From UKL13-2 sp947085425 (lineage in GTDB: Bacteria; Pseudomonadota; Gammaproteobacteria; Burkholderiales; Usitatibacteraceae): a DNA stretch of 29,448 nucleotides. Position numbers and translations under genes: made by a program. The notes below the pieces were generated by a model that did no database searches, was not told the DNA's origin, and saw nothing but the letters and a program-made list of their open reading frames with translations. The stretch spans positions 1 to 29,448 of the forward strand of contig CAMTWK010000035.1 of NCBI GenBank assembly GCA_947085425.1, given 5' to 3'. Of the stretch, positions 1-8,715 are shown piece by piece (position 1 is the first letter of the stretch; each line of letters opens with the position of its first letter).

Positions 1-138
1 AGTTTGTTGAAATTCTGCTGCGCTCGGTGATGCGGCGTTGGTAAGCGGCTCAAAATTCTCATGTATACCGCATACATTCCGGTTTTTCGCCGCTTTCCGC
101 CTTGCCTGACCTTCGCTCGCGACGAATTTCAACAAACT
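1..138. repeat. Palindromic repeat bounded by perfect 15-bp inverted repeats
   Basis: Bases 1-15 (AGTTTGTTGAAATTC) are the exact reverse complement of bases 124-138. A smaller palindrome lies inside, around 'ATGTATACCGCATACAT' (61-77). The element ends 10 bases past the stop of the leftward PIN gene, so on transcription it would fold into a long hairpin behind that operon. The look is that of a dispersed intergenic palindromic repeat. No coding content is credible in it. It may continue beyond the left edge, so its full length is unknown. Confidence 0.6.
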
Positions 139-147
139 GCTAGCGCA

Positions 148-591
148 CTAAACCTTCACTGCTTTTCGTTTGCTCTTTTGCGTCGTCAAAAAAGGATTGA
201 TGATTTTTACGCCGTTAATGATCTCGCCGTGATTCATATCCTCGCTATACAGCGTATGGCATCCGCTGCTAATGGCGGCCTGCAGGATCATCGCATCCCA
301 ATACGATAGGCTATGCAGCCGATGTAAATCCGTAGCGGCAATAACCAATTGCGGCGTTGCGGCAACCACCTCGAATCTCGCAAAAAAGCGCAGGCGCTCA
401 ACTGCCAACGCGGCTTTAATCTTCAGTTTATTCACCGCTGCGTTGTAATACTCCTGCATCACCTGCGTGGAGATCACGGCCTCGCCTTTACGATAAAAAT
501 CGGCAATCAACGCCGCCGCAATGGCTTGCTTTTCGGGATAGCTGCGATCATCGGCATAGACCGCGATATTGGTATCGATAAAAACGGGCAT
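148..591 (-). CDS. PIN-domain ribonuclease toxin (VapC-like)
   Basis: This is a 147-residue PIN-domain protein. The acidic residues that bind the catalytic metal in this family are visible: Asp6 (FIDTN), Glu47 (MQEYYN), Asp99 (YWDA) and Asp118 (SEDMNHG). PIN toxins of type II toxin-antitoxin systems are Mg2+-dependent RNases that cut tRNA, rRNA or mRNA and are held inactive by the partner. The gene lies 12 bases downstream of an RHH-type antitoxin on the same strand, with a shared promoter upstream of the antitoxin. The C-terminus is basic (KSKRKAVKV). The product looks full length. The RNA target cannot be read from the sequence. Confidence 0.85.
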   Translation of the reverse strand: MPVFIDTNIAVYADDRSYPEKQAIAAALIADFYRKGEAVISTQVMQEYYNAAVNKLKIKAALAVERLRFFARFEVVAATPQLVIAATDLHRLHSLSYWDAMILQAAISSGCHTLYSEDMNHGEIINGVKIINPFLTTQKSKRKAVKV

Positions 592-603
592 CGCGAATGC
601 AGT

Positions 604-834
604 TCAAGGCAAGGGCTTGCGCTGCAAATCGCTGCGATTGTATTTCCAGTTTTTTGAACTGCCCATGCCTGCGCTCGAAAGATAAGCCTCGGCTTCGCGT
701 GCGCGCTGATCCGCACCAGCAAGACGATCAATCTGGTCGCGCAAGAATTGGTTCAGGCTGATGCCCATTTCTTGTGCCTTAGCGCGGGCACGCTCGGTCG
801 ATTTATCGTCAACGGAAAGGGTGAGATTTGCCAT
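604..834 (-). CDS. Ribbon-helix-helix-type antitoxin of the PIN module
   Basis: This is a 76-residue protein. Its N-terminus (MANLTLSVDDKSTERARAKAQEMG, described in part: a beta strand then an amphipathic helix) and the 'ISLNQFLRDQIDRL' helix fit a ribbon-helix-helix DNA-binding fold. Such antitoxins dimerise on an operator in their own promoter and wrap the toxin with a flexible C-terminal tail. The tail here (residues 45-76) is polar and rich in Ser, Arg and Lys. The start is fixed by an AAGGAG ribosome site at 840-845 (minus strand), 5 bases before the ATG at 834. It precedes the PIN toxin by 12 bases. The family is assigned by fold pattern and context. Confidence 0.75.
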   Translation of the reverse strand: MANLTLSVDDKSTERARAKAQEMGISLNQFLRDQIDRLAGADQRAREAEAYLSSAGMGSSKNWKYNRSDLQRKPLP

Positions 835-850
835 GAAAGCTCCTTATGTG

Positions 851-884
851 CACACATATTACGTGTGAATCATACGAGAGTCAA
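851..884 (-). promoter_or_regulatory. Promoter and palindromic operator of the antitoxin-toxin operon
   Basis: On the minus strand there is TTGACT (884-879), a 17-base spacer, then TAATAT (861-856), a near-consensus sigma-70 promoter. The -10 element sits inside an almost perfect 17-base palindrome, CACACGTAATATGTGTG (867-851, one mismatch in the 8-base arms). Bound RHH antitoxin would therefore block RNA polymerase. This is seen directly in sequence; the autoregulation is inferred from how such modules usually work. Confidence 0.7.
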
Positions 885-1041
885 ACCACAAGTGGCGTAA
901 TCGTTTGCCATCGAACACGAGACATCAGAGAGGGATGGCCTTCAAGCGTCAAGAACTTAACCCTGAGCGTGTACCCGCAATCCGCTTGATAGACCGATGG
1001 CTGATTTTGTACCTTATGCCGAACTGGTTAAGTACGGCGCT
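885..1041. other. Intergenic, no gene seen
   Basis: This is a 157-base gap between the antitoxin promoter and the 3' end of the addA-like gene. I see no convincing ORF, and no hairpin with a T-run for the leftward repair operon that ends at 1042. Confidence 0.4.
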
Positions 1042-4000
1042 TCACTCGCGTTGCCAACCCCACTCCCGCCAACCACCCAACATCGGGAAATACAACCCCA
1101 GCCGGATTGATTTTTGGTCAGGCGACATTGCCAGCACCAACGCCGCGTAGGCTTCAAGTTGCGCGGAATAACGACGCTGTTCGTTGTCGAGAAACGCCTC
1201 AACATCGGCCCCCTCGTGGCTACCCGTCTTGAAGTCGATGATCCAACGGACACCGTCGGCATCAACAAACGTGCGATCCAGCGCTACATTCTTGAGTGCG
1301 CCGTCGACCAGACCAGTGAGCCGCCACTCCGAGCGTGCTTCGCGGTGTGCCGTTAGTGTCCAGCGTCCGCGTTGATCGGCGAGTGTTTTGTTCAACGCCG
1401 CTTCGATGCGATCAGTTGCCGCGTTCACCTCATTGTTGCCTACGCCCAAACGGGTGAGTTCTGTTTGAAACAATTGCCGCGATGCGTTTATACGCTTCAC
1501 GTTCCAAGCCTCCAACCCATCCGACGCGATGCGTTGCAAAAACGTGTGCACAACTGTGCCGACGTGGCGGGCGGCATCGGTCGCCCATTCGAAATCAATC
1601 TGCGGGCTCGGTGTGTCGGCTGCTTTGTCATCGCCGGGCGAATTGGCGCCGTCCAACAATATTGCCTGTGCCATCACGGGCAGCGGATGGTCGATCGCGA
1701 GGCGGGTCGGGCCGGTAACCGCAACACGTTCTGCCTGTGGCGTCTTCTCCGCCGCCGCGTTGCTGCTGTCGCCCAACACATCGGCCGACTTCAGCGAGGC
1801 GACTGATGGCAATTGTTGTTCACCCAGGGCGGGCCACAGTGCCGCGAGCAGGCTTGCCGCTTTTGGCGCAACAATTTCCGGCTCACCATCTTTGTCTTTG
1901 ACTGTCAGTGTGGCCAACAAATGTAAGCGCCGCTCGGCGCGGGTAGCCGCCACATATAGCAGACGAACGTCTTCATGCTGCTGCTTGGCGCGGTCGAGTT
2001 TGGTGATGTATTGATAAATGGCATCAGCGTCATCATCGGCACCCGTCTCGCGGATCGGTGCGAGCAGGAGTTCGTGCCCACCGCTATCCACATCGGCTTG
2101 CTCGGTCCAGACCAACAACTTTTTATCGTCGTGCCGTGGCGGGCGATCCAGGCCGGGAACAATCACGGCATCAAACTCAAGACCCTTGGCCTTGTGGATG
2201 GTCATGATCTGTACCGGCTGGACAACATTGGCGATGTTTGCATCGTCAGCCAACGTTCCGCCGCCCGAGTACAGCCGATCCATCTGCGCTTCCAGCGCGC
2301 CAAGGCTGACAATCTGCGCGCCGCCACTTTGTTCTTGTGCCTCGGCTTCCAGCAACGCCATAAAGGTCATGGCGTCGTCAAGATCGGTCGTTGCCTCCAA
2401 ACACGCAGGCCCGGATAGCGCCAACCAGCATTGCTCGACAGCATCCCGTATTGGCATGCGCCGACGTGTTTGTAACGCCGTGTGCAATACGTTGCACAAT
2501 TTCTCGACGCGCAGACGTCCATTTGCGGAAAGCATTTCAAGGCGCGAAACATCGTTGATCATTTCCCACACGGTGCGCGGATCCGGCGTCAACACACCAT
2601 CAATCGGTACTACACTCGCCGTGAGCGCGGCGAGATCGTTGAGCGTCAACCCGCACCATGGCGCACGCAGGATGGCCAGCCATGCGATGCGGTCGGCCAC
2701 GTGCAATAGCGCGCGGGTAAGTGCAAACAAATCCTGCACCACCGGCCGGTCTTTCAGCGGGTCAATATCAACGGCATGAAACACGATGCCTGCCGCTTTC
2801 AACGCCGGTACGATCTCGCGCAAGTGGCCGCGATTGCGAATGAGCAGCGCAATACTGGCATCAGGTTTGTCGAGACGGGTTTGCCGAATAATGTTGACCA
2901 CCTTCGTCGCTTCCATTTCAGCGGGAGTTGTTTCCGCTGCATCATTTGCGTCAGTGGCATCACCTCGTTGTGTAACGATCCAGTGCATGCGCACCGCGTC
3001 GTCCACCGGCTGATCGCCACTGCCAAACGCAACACACCGGGCATAAGGCACCACGCCGGTGGCGGCATCCTCCGCGCCCGGCATCAACTGGCCAAACGTG
3101 TTGTTCACCCACGCCACCACCCCGGGCTCAGAGCGAAAGTTCACCGATAGGGTCAGCGGCGTCAAGTACACCCCCCCCAGGCCCGAATGACGGGCGCGCA
3201 AGAACAATCCCACCTCCGCCTCGCGGAAGCGGTAGATAGACTGCATCGGGTCGCCGACCACGAACAGGGTGCGCCCATCGTCCGGGCTCCAGCCGCGCGT
3301 AAGTTTTTCCAGCAATTCAAATTGCGCAAACGAGGTATCCTGAAACTCGTCGACCAAAAGGTGGCGAATACGATAGTCGAGTGCCAGTGCGAGGTCAGTT
3401 GGTTCGTCGTCCGACCCCAATGCGCGCGATGCCGCCTGCGCAATTTCGGTGAAGTCACACTCACCTTCCGCGCCGAATACATCCCACAACTGCGCGGTGG
3501 CGTAGGGCAACAGCCGCACAATCGCGCCCAACACCTGCCACTCTGCATCGGTGTATTCGCCGGGCGGCAACGCGCGCAACGCGTCCAACTTGTTGGCAAG
3601 AAGTAAACCTCGCACGTCATCGGCCGCCATCGATTCCAACAGCGCACCGATACGCGCCTTCATCGCATCGAGCCCGGCTTTCTCTTCTTTGATCTTGCTG
3701 GTCGGAAAACCAACACGTTTGTTGATGCCGCCGGGTTTGCGCCACGCACCGTCTTTGGTCAACAACAGCTCGGCAATCGCCAGCCAAGCAGGTAGCGATT
3801 CGATCCCACTGCTGGGAAAGGTATCAAGAGTTGCACATCTTGAAAGTGTATTATCGACGGACTCTTTGAGCAAGTTTTGCCCGGAAAAGCGCACCAGATC
3901 TAGAGTTTCTGTTCTTTCAATTGCCGGATACAAGGCTGCGACTTCTGCCAGCGCGTGTTTCTGCACCCGTTGCAAGGTGGCTTCAAGCGCCTCGCGTTGA

Positions 4001-4635
4001 TGCATCTTCGGCAGGTTACGTAACCAATGGTCACGCCCACGCAACATATCGGCGATTAGACTCTCCACCACACCGAGGTTATTGTCGAGATGGGTCAAAC
4101 AGGTGGCGATATCGTCGGCGACCTGCCCGCCGTCGTTGATCTGCGCCAGCAATTGGCGCGCGGCGCGGCGATACAACACACTCGCGTCGTCGACACTTTC
4201 CGGCTGCGCACCAAAACGCGACATCATCGGCATTTGTCGGGTCAGCGATGCGTTCAGTGAATCAATCGTCTGGATGCGCAGGCGCGCGGCATTGGCCAAC
4301 AGTTGCCAGCCACGCACATCATCGCGCGCCAATACTTTTTTTGCCAACGTTTGTGTCTCGGCATCGTTGTTACCGTTGTCATTGGCATTGGTGGCATTGG
4401 CTGTCGCAATCGCGCCCAGCACCCGCGCGCGCATTTCTGCCGCCGCTTTGCGGGTGAACGTAATGGCGATCACTTCTTCCGGCTCATCGACGGTCGCCAG
4501 CAGCGCGAGATACCGCTGAATCAGCAGCCGCGTTTTGCCAGACCCAGCCGGTGCACGGACGATGAAGGACTGGCCGACATCAAGCGCGCGCAGGCGCTCG
4601 TCCTGATCGATGACGGCGTTAGTCACGCTATTCAT
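1042..4635 (-). CDS. addA: AddA-like UvrD-family helicase/nuclease (double-strand break repair)
   Basis: The protein has 1197 residues. Helicase motifs are all visible: Walker A APAGSGKT (28-35), LLVDEFQDT (motif II), GDPMQSIYRFREAE (III), TIHKAKGLEFDAVIVPG (V) and LLYVAATRAERRLHLL (VI). The C-terminal RecB-type nuclease has GTVVHTFL and WIIDFKTG (Asp1134, Lys1136), so both activities look intact. AddA with AddB resects double-strand ends for RecA loading. I place the start at the ATG at 4635. It overlaps the stop of the upstream nuclease gene by 8 bases (ATGAATAG), a coupling arrangement, and the Walker A motif then lies 28 residues in, as is usual. An ATG at 4788 would overlap the neighbour by 160 bases. 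Confidence 0.9.
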   Translation of the reverse strand: MNSVTNAVIDQDERLRALDVGQSFIVRAPAGSGKTRLLIQRYLALLATVDEPEEVIAITFTRKAAAEMRARVLGAIATANATNANDNGNNDAETQTLAKKVLARDDVRGWQLLANAARLRIQTIDSLNASLTRQMPMMSRFGAQPESVDDASVLYRRAARQLLAQINDGGQVADDIATCLTHLDNNLGVVESLIADMLRGRDHWLRNLPKMHQREALEATLQRVQKHALAEVAALYPAIERTETLDLVRFSGQNLLKESVDNTLSRCATLDTFPSSGIESLPAWLAIAELLLTKDGAWRKPGGINKRVGFPTSKIKEEKAGLDAMKARIGALLESMAADDVRGLLLANKLDALRALPPGEYTDAEWQVLGAIVRLLPYATAQLWDVFGAEGECDFTEIAQAASRALGSDDEPTDLALALDYRIRHLLVDEFQDTSFAQFELLEKLTRGWSPDDGRTLFVVGDPMQSIYRFREAEVGLFLRARHSGLGGVYLTPLTLSVNFRSEPGVVAWVNNTFGQLMPGAEDAATGVVPYARCVAFGSGDQPVDDAVRMHWIVTQRGDATDANDAAETTPAEMEATKVVNIIRQTRLDKPDASIALLIRNRGHLREIVPALKAAGIVFHAVDIDPLKDRPVVQDLFALTRALLHVADRIAWLAILRAPWCGLTLNDLAALTASVVPIDGVLTPDPRTVWEMINDVSRLEMLSANGRLRVEKLCNVLHTALQTRRRMPIRDAVEQCWLALSGPACLEATTDLDDAMTFMALLEAEAQEQSGGAQIVSLGALEAQMDRLYSGGGTLADDANIANVVQPVQIMTIHKAKGLEFDAVIVPGLDRPPRHDDKKLLVWTEQADVDSGGHELLLAPIRETGADDDADAIYQYITKLDRAKQQHEDVRLLYVAATRAERRLHLLATLTVKDKDGEPEIVAPKAASLLAALWPALGEQQLPSVASLKSADVLGDSSNAAAEKTPQAERVAVTGPTRLAIDHPLPVMAQAILLDGANSPGDDKAADTPSPQIDFEWATDAARHVGTVVHTFLQRIASDGLEAWNVKRINASRQLFQTELTRLGVGNNEVNAATDRIEAALNKTLADQRGRWTLTAHREARSEWRLTGLVDGALKNVALDRTFVDADGVRWIIDFKTGSHEGADVEAFLDNEQRRYSAQLEAYAALVLAMSPDQKSIRLGLYFPMLGGWREWGWQRE

Positions 4636-7537
4636 TGCTTGCACCGGTATTCGTAATTGCGCCGTCAACGGTTGTGTAGTCGGCGTCACTCGCAACACCG
4701 GAAAACTCTGCCACCCGGCATACACTTTGCAGATCACATTGCGCGCAGGTGAGTCCGCCATTTTTTGGGTCGACCGCGGCGATGCCATTCACAAACTGCC
4801 TTGCCAGATTGTCCAGCGCGACTTCCCATTCCTGCACCAACACATCCCACGACACATAACCACGATCCTTCATGCCGCGCTTTTGTTCGATCGGCGTCAC
4901 GTTAGGCAAAACATCGTCGGTGGCGGAGACACCTTCAAAGCCGAACGTCTTGCCGCGTTTAAGCCGGGCGAATGCCAGCGCGGAAATTTCCTGTTCGGCA
5001 GTTTGAAAATAAAGCGGCAGTTGTGGTTCGTCCGGTCGTTCACCAATCCAACTCTTGACCTGCGCCACACCTGTTTTGTAATCAATCAATGCGTAGGTGC
5101 CATCGTGCAAACGATCAAGCCGATCGAGTTGCAGCCGCATCGATAGCCCGGAGATTTCGACGTTACGTGCCTCCTCACAAGCGGCGACGTCAAACGACAG
5201 TCGTTCACGTTCAATCATCAACCATGCCGTCACCAGCTCACAAAGCCTCGTGTGCTCGATCACTGCAAACCGTCCAACCAACATTTCGGCACCATCGGCG
5301 CGCACCTCGGCGATCGCCTGATGCACGGCGTCGCTGATGAGTGTGCTGGTGGTATCTGCATCCAACGCGAGCAACGTTGCTTGGGACTTTAATTTCGACC
5401 AAACGAGGCTTAACACCCGATGCAGTAACGTGCCGCGGGTGGCGGCATCCACACCGGCGACGGGTTCCGCCAGTGGTTTGGCCGCCAACCGGTGCCGCGC
5501 AAACGCCTTGAACGGACACGCGGCCTGATCACGAATAATGCCGGAGCCACCCGACACGGCGGTCGGTGTCGGCATCGGCAAAAACACTGTGTCCGGAATG
5601 TCCTCACGCGGCAGTAAAACATTGGCCGTCAGTAACGCCTCGGCATAGTTTGCGGTGATTGGGCTGGCCGCGTGCAGCGGTAAATGCGTGATCAAGGCAC
5701 TCGCCGACCGCGCCTGCTCACGGCTGGTGCCGGCATACATGGCATGGCTGACAATCAATTCAGCGGCACTGTGCAGCCAACCGTCGGTAATACGTTTATC
5801 GAGTGCGAGCGAGGCGGCGGCTGACGCTTCGGTCACACCGGCGCGTCGTTGCAGCGCGGCGGGGATAAAAGGATTGGGACGCGCCGCCAGCGGCCAGACA
5901 TCGTCACTCAAGCCCGTGACCCAGAGCGCATCAAACGGATCAAACGATTGCCCGGCCGATTCCAAAATCCCCAGCACCTGGATCGGCGCTGCGTTGCCAT
6001 CGGCGGATTCGGGCTGAAACACGGTGTCCCCCACCATCCGCCGCAACTGTGCCAGCGCCTCGTCGCCGTGCATGCGGGGTTGCACTTTTTCCAACGCCGC
6101 CAGCATGACGAGGGCATCGCGTAATTTTGCCAACACCTGAAAGTCAGTCGAGCCCAACACCCGCTCGCCCGGAAATCCCCACGCGGTCAGTACCTTGGTG
6201 AAATGGCGGCTCCAGTCGTGTGGTGTGCGCTTTTGTGGACCGGCTGTTTTTTTGTTGGCAATAGTCGCGGCCTCACCCGGCAGGGCGGCGACCCGATCAA
6301 TGATCTCCATCCAGATCGGACAAACACGTGCGGCGTTTTGCAATCGCTTGCCCGTGGTCGTCTTGAGGATTTTTTGCAATACAAACAAACTGGTCTGGGC
6401 CGGCAACACATCACGCAACACCGCATCCAATCTGGCACGCGCCGCCATTTCAAACTCGGCACCAGCCATAAACGGCGAACGCAACAGCGCACTGAATCGC
6501 GCAAACGGCAGCGGCCGCTGCAAGGCGAATTCGATCAATTCGAGCGCGTCGTTGACCAGCCCATATTCATTCAATGGCAGGCCGAGTGAAACGTTAAACA
6601 ACATGACCGCCGACCCAACTTCCGGACCCGGCCTGATTTGCGCGCGGGCCAGTGGATCAAGCGCATCGGTCAAAGCACGCACCATCCGGCTGCGTTTGAT
6701 TTGCAGATCCGGCACCACGATGGCGATGCGTGCCGCACCATTGCCCGCCAGTTGGCTGCGCGCCCAGTCCGCACAGGCTCGCAGCTCGTTGTCCTCGCTG
6801 GCAAACACCAGGCGCTTTGTGTCGGCTGGCGTGGCGCAGGCATTCACACTGTTGTCGAACAACGGCCCCACCACCATGCCGCCGGATGCACACACCTTAA
6901 AAAATGCCGCAACCTGTGTGGTGACAATATCAAAACCGACCGTCAACAACTCACGCGGCCACAAACCGGCCACAGGGTTTTCACCAACGATTGAGGTTGC
7001 CAACATCGACGTCATCCGTGTGGCGAGCACATCCGGCAACACCGCTGGGTCGATCACATTCAGTTCGCGGCACAGTTGCTGATAACACAGCGCCCACGCC
7101 AAAAACGCCTGCCCGTCCTCGTGCAGCGGAAACGATCGCATCGCGTCGAACAAGCGCCATTGGTTGGCAACCGACCACGCCGCTGCCGCCTGTTTGGCCG
7201 TTTGTGGCACCGACAGCAAGGCATCGCTGCCATCGGACTGGCGAATCACTTGCTCCCAGAGCAACTGGCTTTGTGATGCATCAATGAGCTGTGGTGGCGC
7301 GTGAACATCAATTCCTTCGCGCAAACCAGCCGCCAGATAAGTGCGAACCAAAAAAGTCGCCAGCGGAAGAATATCCGGCGCGGTCCACGCACGACGGCCG
7401 GCTTGTTGTTGTGCGCGGTCAAAGGTGCGCTTGAGCGCAACCGCGAGACGCCGGTTTGGCGTTACCACTGTCACCCCCTCGACCGCGAGGCGTTCGAGTC
7501 CGGCAAAAGGAGGTTGGGACGACGTGTTACTTCTCAA
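4628..7537 (-). CDS. addB: AddB-like PD-(D/E)XK nuclease with Fe-S staple (TIGR03623-type DNA repair protein)
   Basis: This is a 969-residue protein of the AddB-related family known in beta/gammaproteobacteria. The N-terminus (VVTPNRRLAVALK) belongs to the degenerate helicase half and shows no intact Walker A, as expected for AddB. The C-terminal nuclease has GTLLHRVL (His706) and ALIDYKTG (Asp819, Lys821). Four cysteines, Cys674 (ACPF) plus Cys931, Cys934 and Cys940 (CAQCDLQSVC), match the 4Fe-4S 'iron staple' that closes AddB nuclease domains. The start is TTG at 7537, which overlaps the end of the ferredoxin gene by 11 bases. Its ribosome site is weak, so coupling to fdxA translation is likely. 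The exact start is less certain than the gene. Confidence 0.85.
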   Translation of the reverse strand: MRSNTSSQPPFAGLERLAVEGVTVVTPNRRLAVALKRTFDRAQQQAGRRAWTAPDILPLATFLVRTYLAAGLREGIDVHAPPQLIDASQSQLLWEQVIRQSDGSDALLSVPQTAKQAAAAWSVANQWRLFDAMRSFPLHEDGQAFLAWALCYQQLCRELNVIDPAVLPDVLATRMTSMLATSIVGENPVAGLWPRELLTVGFDIVTTQVAAFFKVCASGGMVVGPLFDNSVNACATPADTKRLVFASEDNELRACADWARSQLAGNGAARIAIVVPDLQIKRSRMVRALTDALDPLARAQIRPGPEVGSAVMLFNVSLGLPLNEYGLVNDALELIEFALQRPLPFARFSALLRSPFMAGAEFEMAARARLDAVLRDVLPAQTSLFVLQKILKTTTGKRLQNAARVCPIWMEIIDRVAALPGEAATIANKKTAGPQKRTPHDWSRHFTKVLTAWGFPGERVLGSTDFQVLAKLRDALVMLAALEKVQPRMHGDEALAQLRRMVGDTVFQPESADGNAAPIQVLGILESAGQSFDPFDALWVTGLSDDVWPLAARPNPFIPAALQRRAGVTEASAAASLALDKRITDGWLHSAAELIVSHAMYAGTSREQARSASALITHLPLHAASPITANYAEALLTANVLLPREDIPDTVFLPMPTPTAVSGGSGIIRDQAACPFKAFARHRLAAKPLAEPVAGVDAATRGTLLHRVLSLVWSKLKSQATLLALDADTTSTLISDAVHQAIAEVRADGAEMLVGRFAVIEHTRLCELVTAWLMIERERLSFDVAACEEARNVEISGLSMRLQLDRLDRLHDGTYALIDYKTGVAQVKSWIGERPDEPQLPLYFQTAEQEISALAFARLKRGKTFGFEGVSATDDVLPNVTPIEQKRGMKDRGYVSWDVLVQEWEVALDNLARQFVNGIAAVDPKNGGLTCAQCDLQSVCRVAEFSGVASDADYTTVDGAITNTGASNE

Positions 7538-7850
7538 TCAAATGGGCTTTTTCTTTAACCTTCGCCCATTCATCTGCGTCCGGCGGGCCGGGTTTACGTT
7601 GTACGATTGGTTTCCATACCTTGGCCAGCTCGGCGTTGATGGAAATAAAGGCCTTTTGTTCGGTCGGCACATCATCCTCGGCAAAAATGGCCTCTACCGG
7701 ACACTCCGCCACGCACAGTGTGCAATCGATACACTCGTCCGGGTCAATCACCAGCATATTGGGACCTTCGCGGAAACAATCGACAGGACAAACATCGACA
7801 CAGTCGGTGTACTTACATTTAATACAGGATTCGGTGATGATGTAGGCCAT
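7527..7850 (-). CDS. fdxA: 7Fe ferredoxin FdxA (3Fe-4S + 4Fe-4S)
   Basis: This is a 107-residue bacterial-type ferredoxin. Cys9, Cys17 and Cys50 fit the 3Fe-4S ligands, and Cys21, Cys40, Cys43 and Cys46 fit the 4Fe-4S ligands. Cys12 is the usual extra cysteine. The C-terminal extension (residues 58-107) is typical of the Azotobacter FdI/FdxA class. These are low-potential cytosolic electron carriers. The gene heads the leftward operon, and its last 11 bases include the start of the AddB-like gene, which encodes an Fe-S nuclease. A TAAAAT at 7906-7901 on the minus strand could be a -10 element, but I find no good -35 for it. Confidence 0.93.
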   Translation of the reverse strand: MAYIITESCIKCKYTDCVDVCPVDCFREGPNMLVIDPDECIDCTLCVAECPVEAIFAEDDVPTEQKAFISINAELAKVWKPIVQRKPGPPDADEWAKVKEKAHLIEK

Positions 7851-8070
7851 GATGCGCGGATGGTTGGACGCGGAACGTCAGCGGTTAAGAATGAGCCGCC
7901 ATTTTAGCAGACACCCACAATGCAACATCACCACCAACAAGGTTTAAAATGAAGGCTGTGGAACGGTGGCATAATCGCCTGCTTGCAGCAAATGGCACCA
8001 GACTATTTCTTTCGTACGATGTCGCAATAGTCGACCGGTGCCCATCGAACAATATCCTTACGAGGTAAAT
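7851..8070. other. Divergent intergenic region between fdxA and trxA
   Basis: This gap must hold promoters for both the leftward fdxA-addBA operon and rightward trxA. Candidate -10 elements are TAAAAT (minus strand, 7906-7901) and CATAAT (plus strand, 7970-7975), neither with a convincing -35. A clear Shine-Dalgarno GAGG (8062-8065) precedes trxA. Confidence 0.3.
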
Positions 8071-8397
8071 ATGAGCAATGCAATTGTGTACGTCAGCGAC
8101 AGCACCTTCGAAGCCGAAGTGTTACAAAGCACCATGCCGGTTTTGGTCGACTATTGGGCGGAATGGTGCGGCCCCTGCAAAATGATTGCACCGATTCTCG
8201 AAGACGTGGCCGCCAGCTACGCAGGCAAATTAAAGGTCGCCAAACTCAATATTGATGAAAATCAGGCGACCCCGCCCAAATATGGCATTCGCGGCATTCC
8301 GACCCTGATGTTGTTTAAAAATGGCAATGTTGAAGCCACCAAGGTGGGTGCCTTGTCAAAAACCCAACTGGCGGCATTTATCGACGCCAATATCTGA
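8071..8397 (+). CDS. trxA: Thioredoxin 1
   Basis: This is a 108-residue thioredoxin with the redox site WCGPC (Cys33, Cys36), followed by KMIAP and the cis-Pro segment GIPTLMLF. It reduces cytosolic disulfides using thioredoxin reductase. The start is the ATG at 8071, with GAGG 5 bases upstream. A GTG at 8038 would add 11 residues with no support from the family's usual length. It precedes rho on the same strand, a gene order common in gammaproteobacteria, and a hairpin separates the two. Confidence 0.95.
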   Translation: MSNAIVYVSDSTFEAEVLQSTMPVLVDYWAEWCGPCKMIAPILEDVAASYAGKLKVAKLNIDENQATPPKYGIRGIPTLMLFKNGNVEATKVGALSKTQLAAFIDANI

Positions 8398-8418
8398 TTT
8401 TGCCGAGTTTTGACGATT

Positions 8419-8451
8419 GGTCCGGGGCGATTAAAAAACTTGCCCCGGACC
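8419..8451 (+). terminator. Strong GC-rich hairpin between trxA and rho
   Basis: A perfect 10-base-pair stem (GGTCCGGGGC at 8419-8428, GCCCCGGACC at 8442-8451) encloses a 13-base A-rich loop and begins 22 bases after the trxA stop. It is followed by GATTTATGG, not a clean T-run. It may therefore be a weak intrinsic terminator or an RNA 3'-end stabiliser. Confidence 0.55.
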
Positions 8452-8467
8452 GATTTATGGTTATACT
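8440..8467 (+). promoter_or_regulatory. Possible rho promoter overlapping the trxA hairpin
   Basis: TTGCCC (8440-8445), a 16-base spacer and TATACT (8462-8467) make a plausible sigma-70 promoter (4/6 and 5/6 matches). Its -35 lies inside the right arm of the trxA hairpin. It would start a leader of roughly 240 bases before rho. The call rests on consensus matching only. Confidence 0.35.
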
Positions 8468-8715
8468 GCACGTCATCTACGTTGATAAGTCATCCGTAGC
8501 GCCTTAGTTGTTCGCAATCTCCCGCTGCAATTCCCAACCTTTGTTGATTCCCGATTGCGCCACGCTTTGCAGCGGCCAATCCAGGCAAAAAGCCGTGTGG
8601 CGCATGTTAATCGCTACAGGCGGCGGCCAATTCAGAACTCCGTTCCTAAATCCCATCTTCTCATCGAGGCTCCGGCTTCTTAATCGTAAAACTCGCAAGA
8701 AACGCACATACGCAT
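8468..8715 (+). promoter_or_regulatory. Long untranslated leader of rho
   Basis: About 248 bases lie between the proposed promoter and the rho start with no recognisable protein. The leader contains pyrimidine-rich, G-poor stretches, such as around 8516-8545 and 8641-8690, of the kind Rho binds. In E. coli, rho is autoregulated by Rho-dependent attenuation in its leader, so the same is a reasonable inference here. Confidence 0.4.

Noticed and set aside
4636..4788. Upstream extension of the addA-like gene to the ATG at 4788
   Set aside because: It would overlap the addB-like gene by 160 bases. The ATG at 4635 overlaps the addB stop by 8 bases and puts Walker A at the usual distance from the N-terminus.
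6195..7082. Open frame of 295 codons on the plus strand inside the addB-like gene
   Set aside because: Antisense of a coding region with recognisable nuclease motifs. Low-complexity Ser/Arg/Ala translation and no ribosome site.
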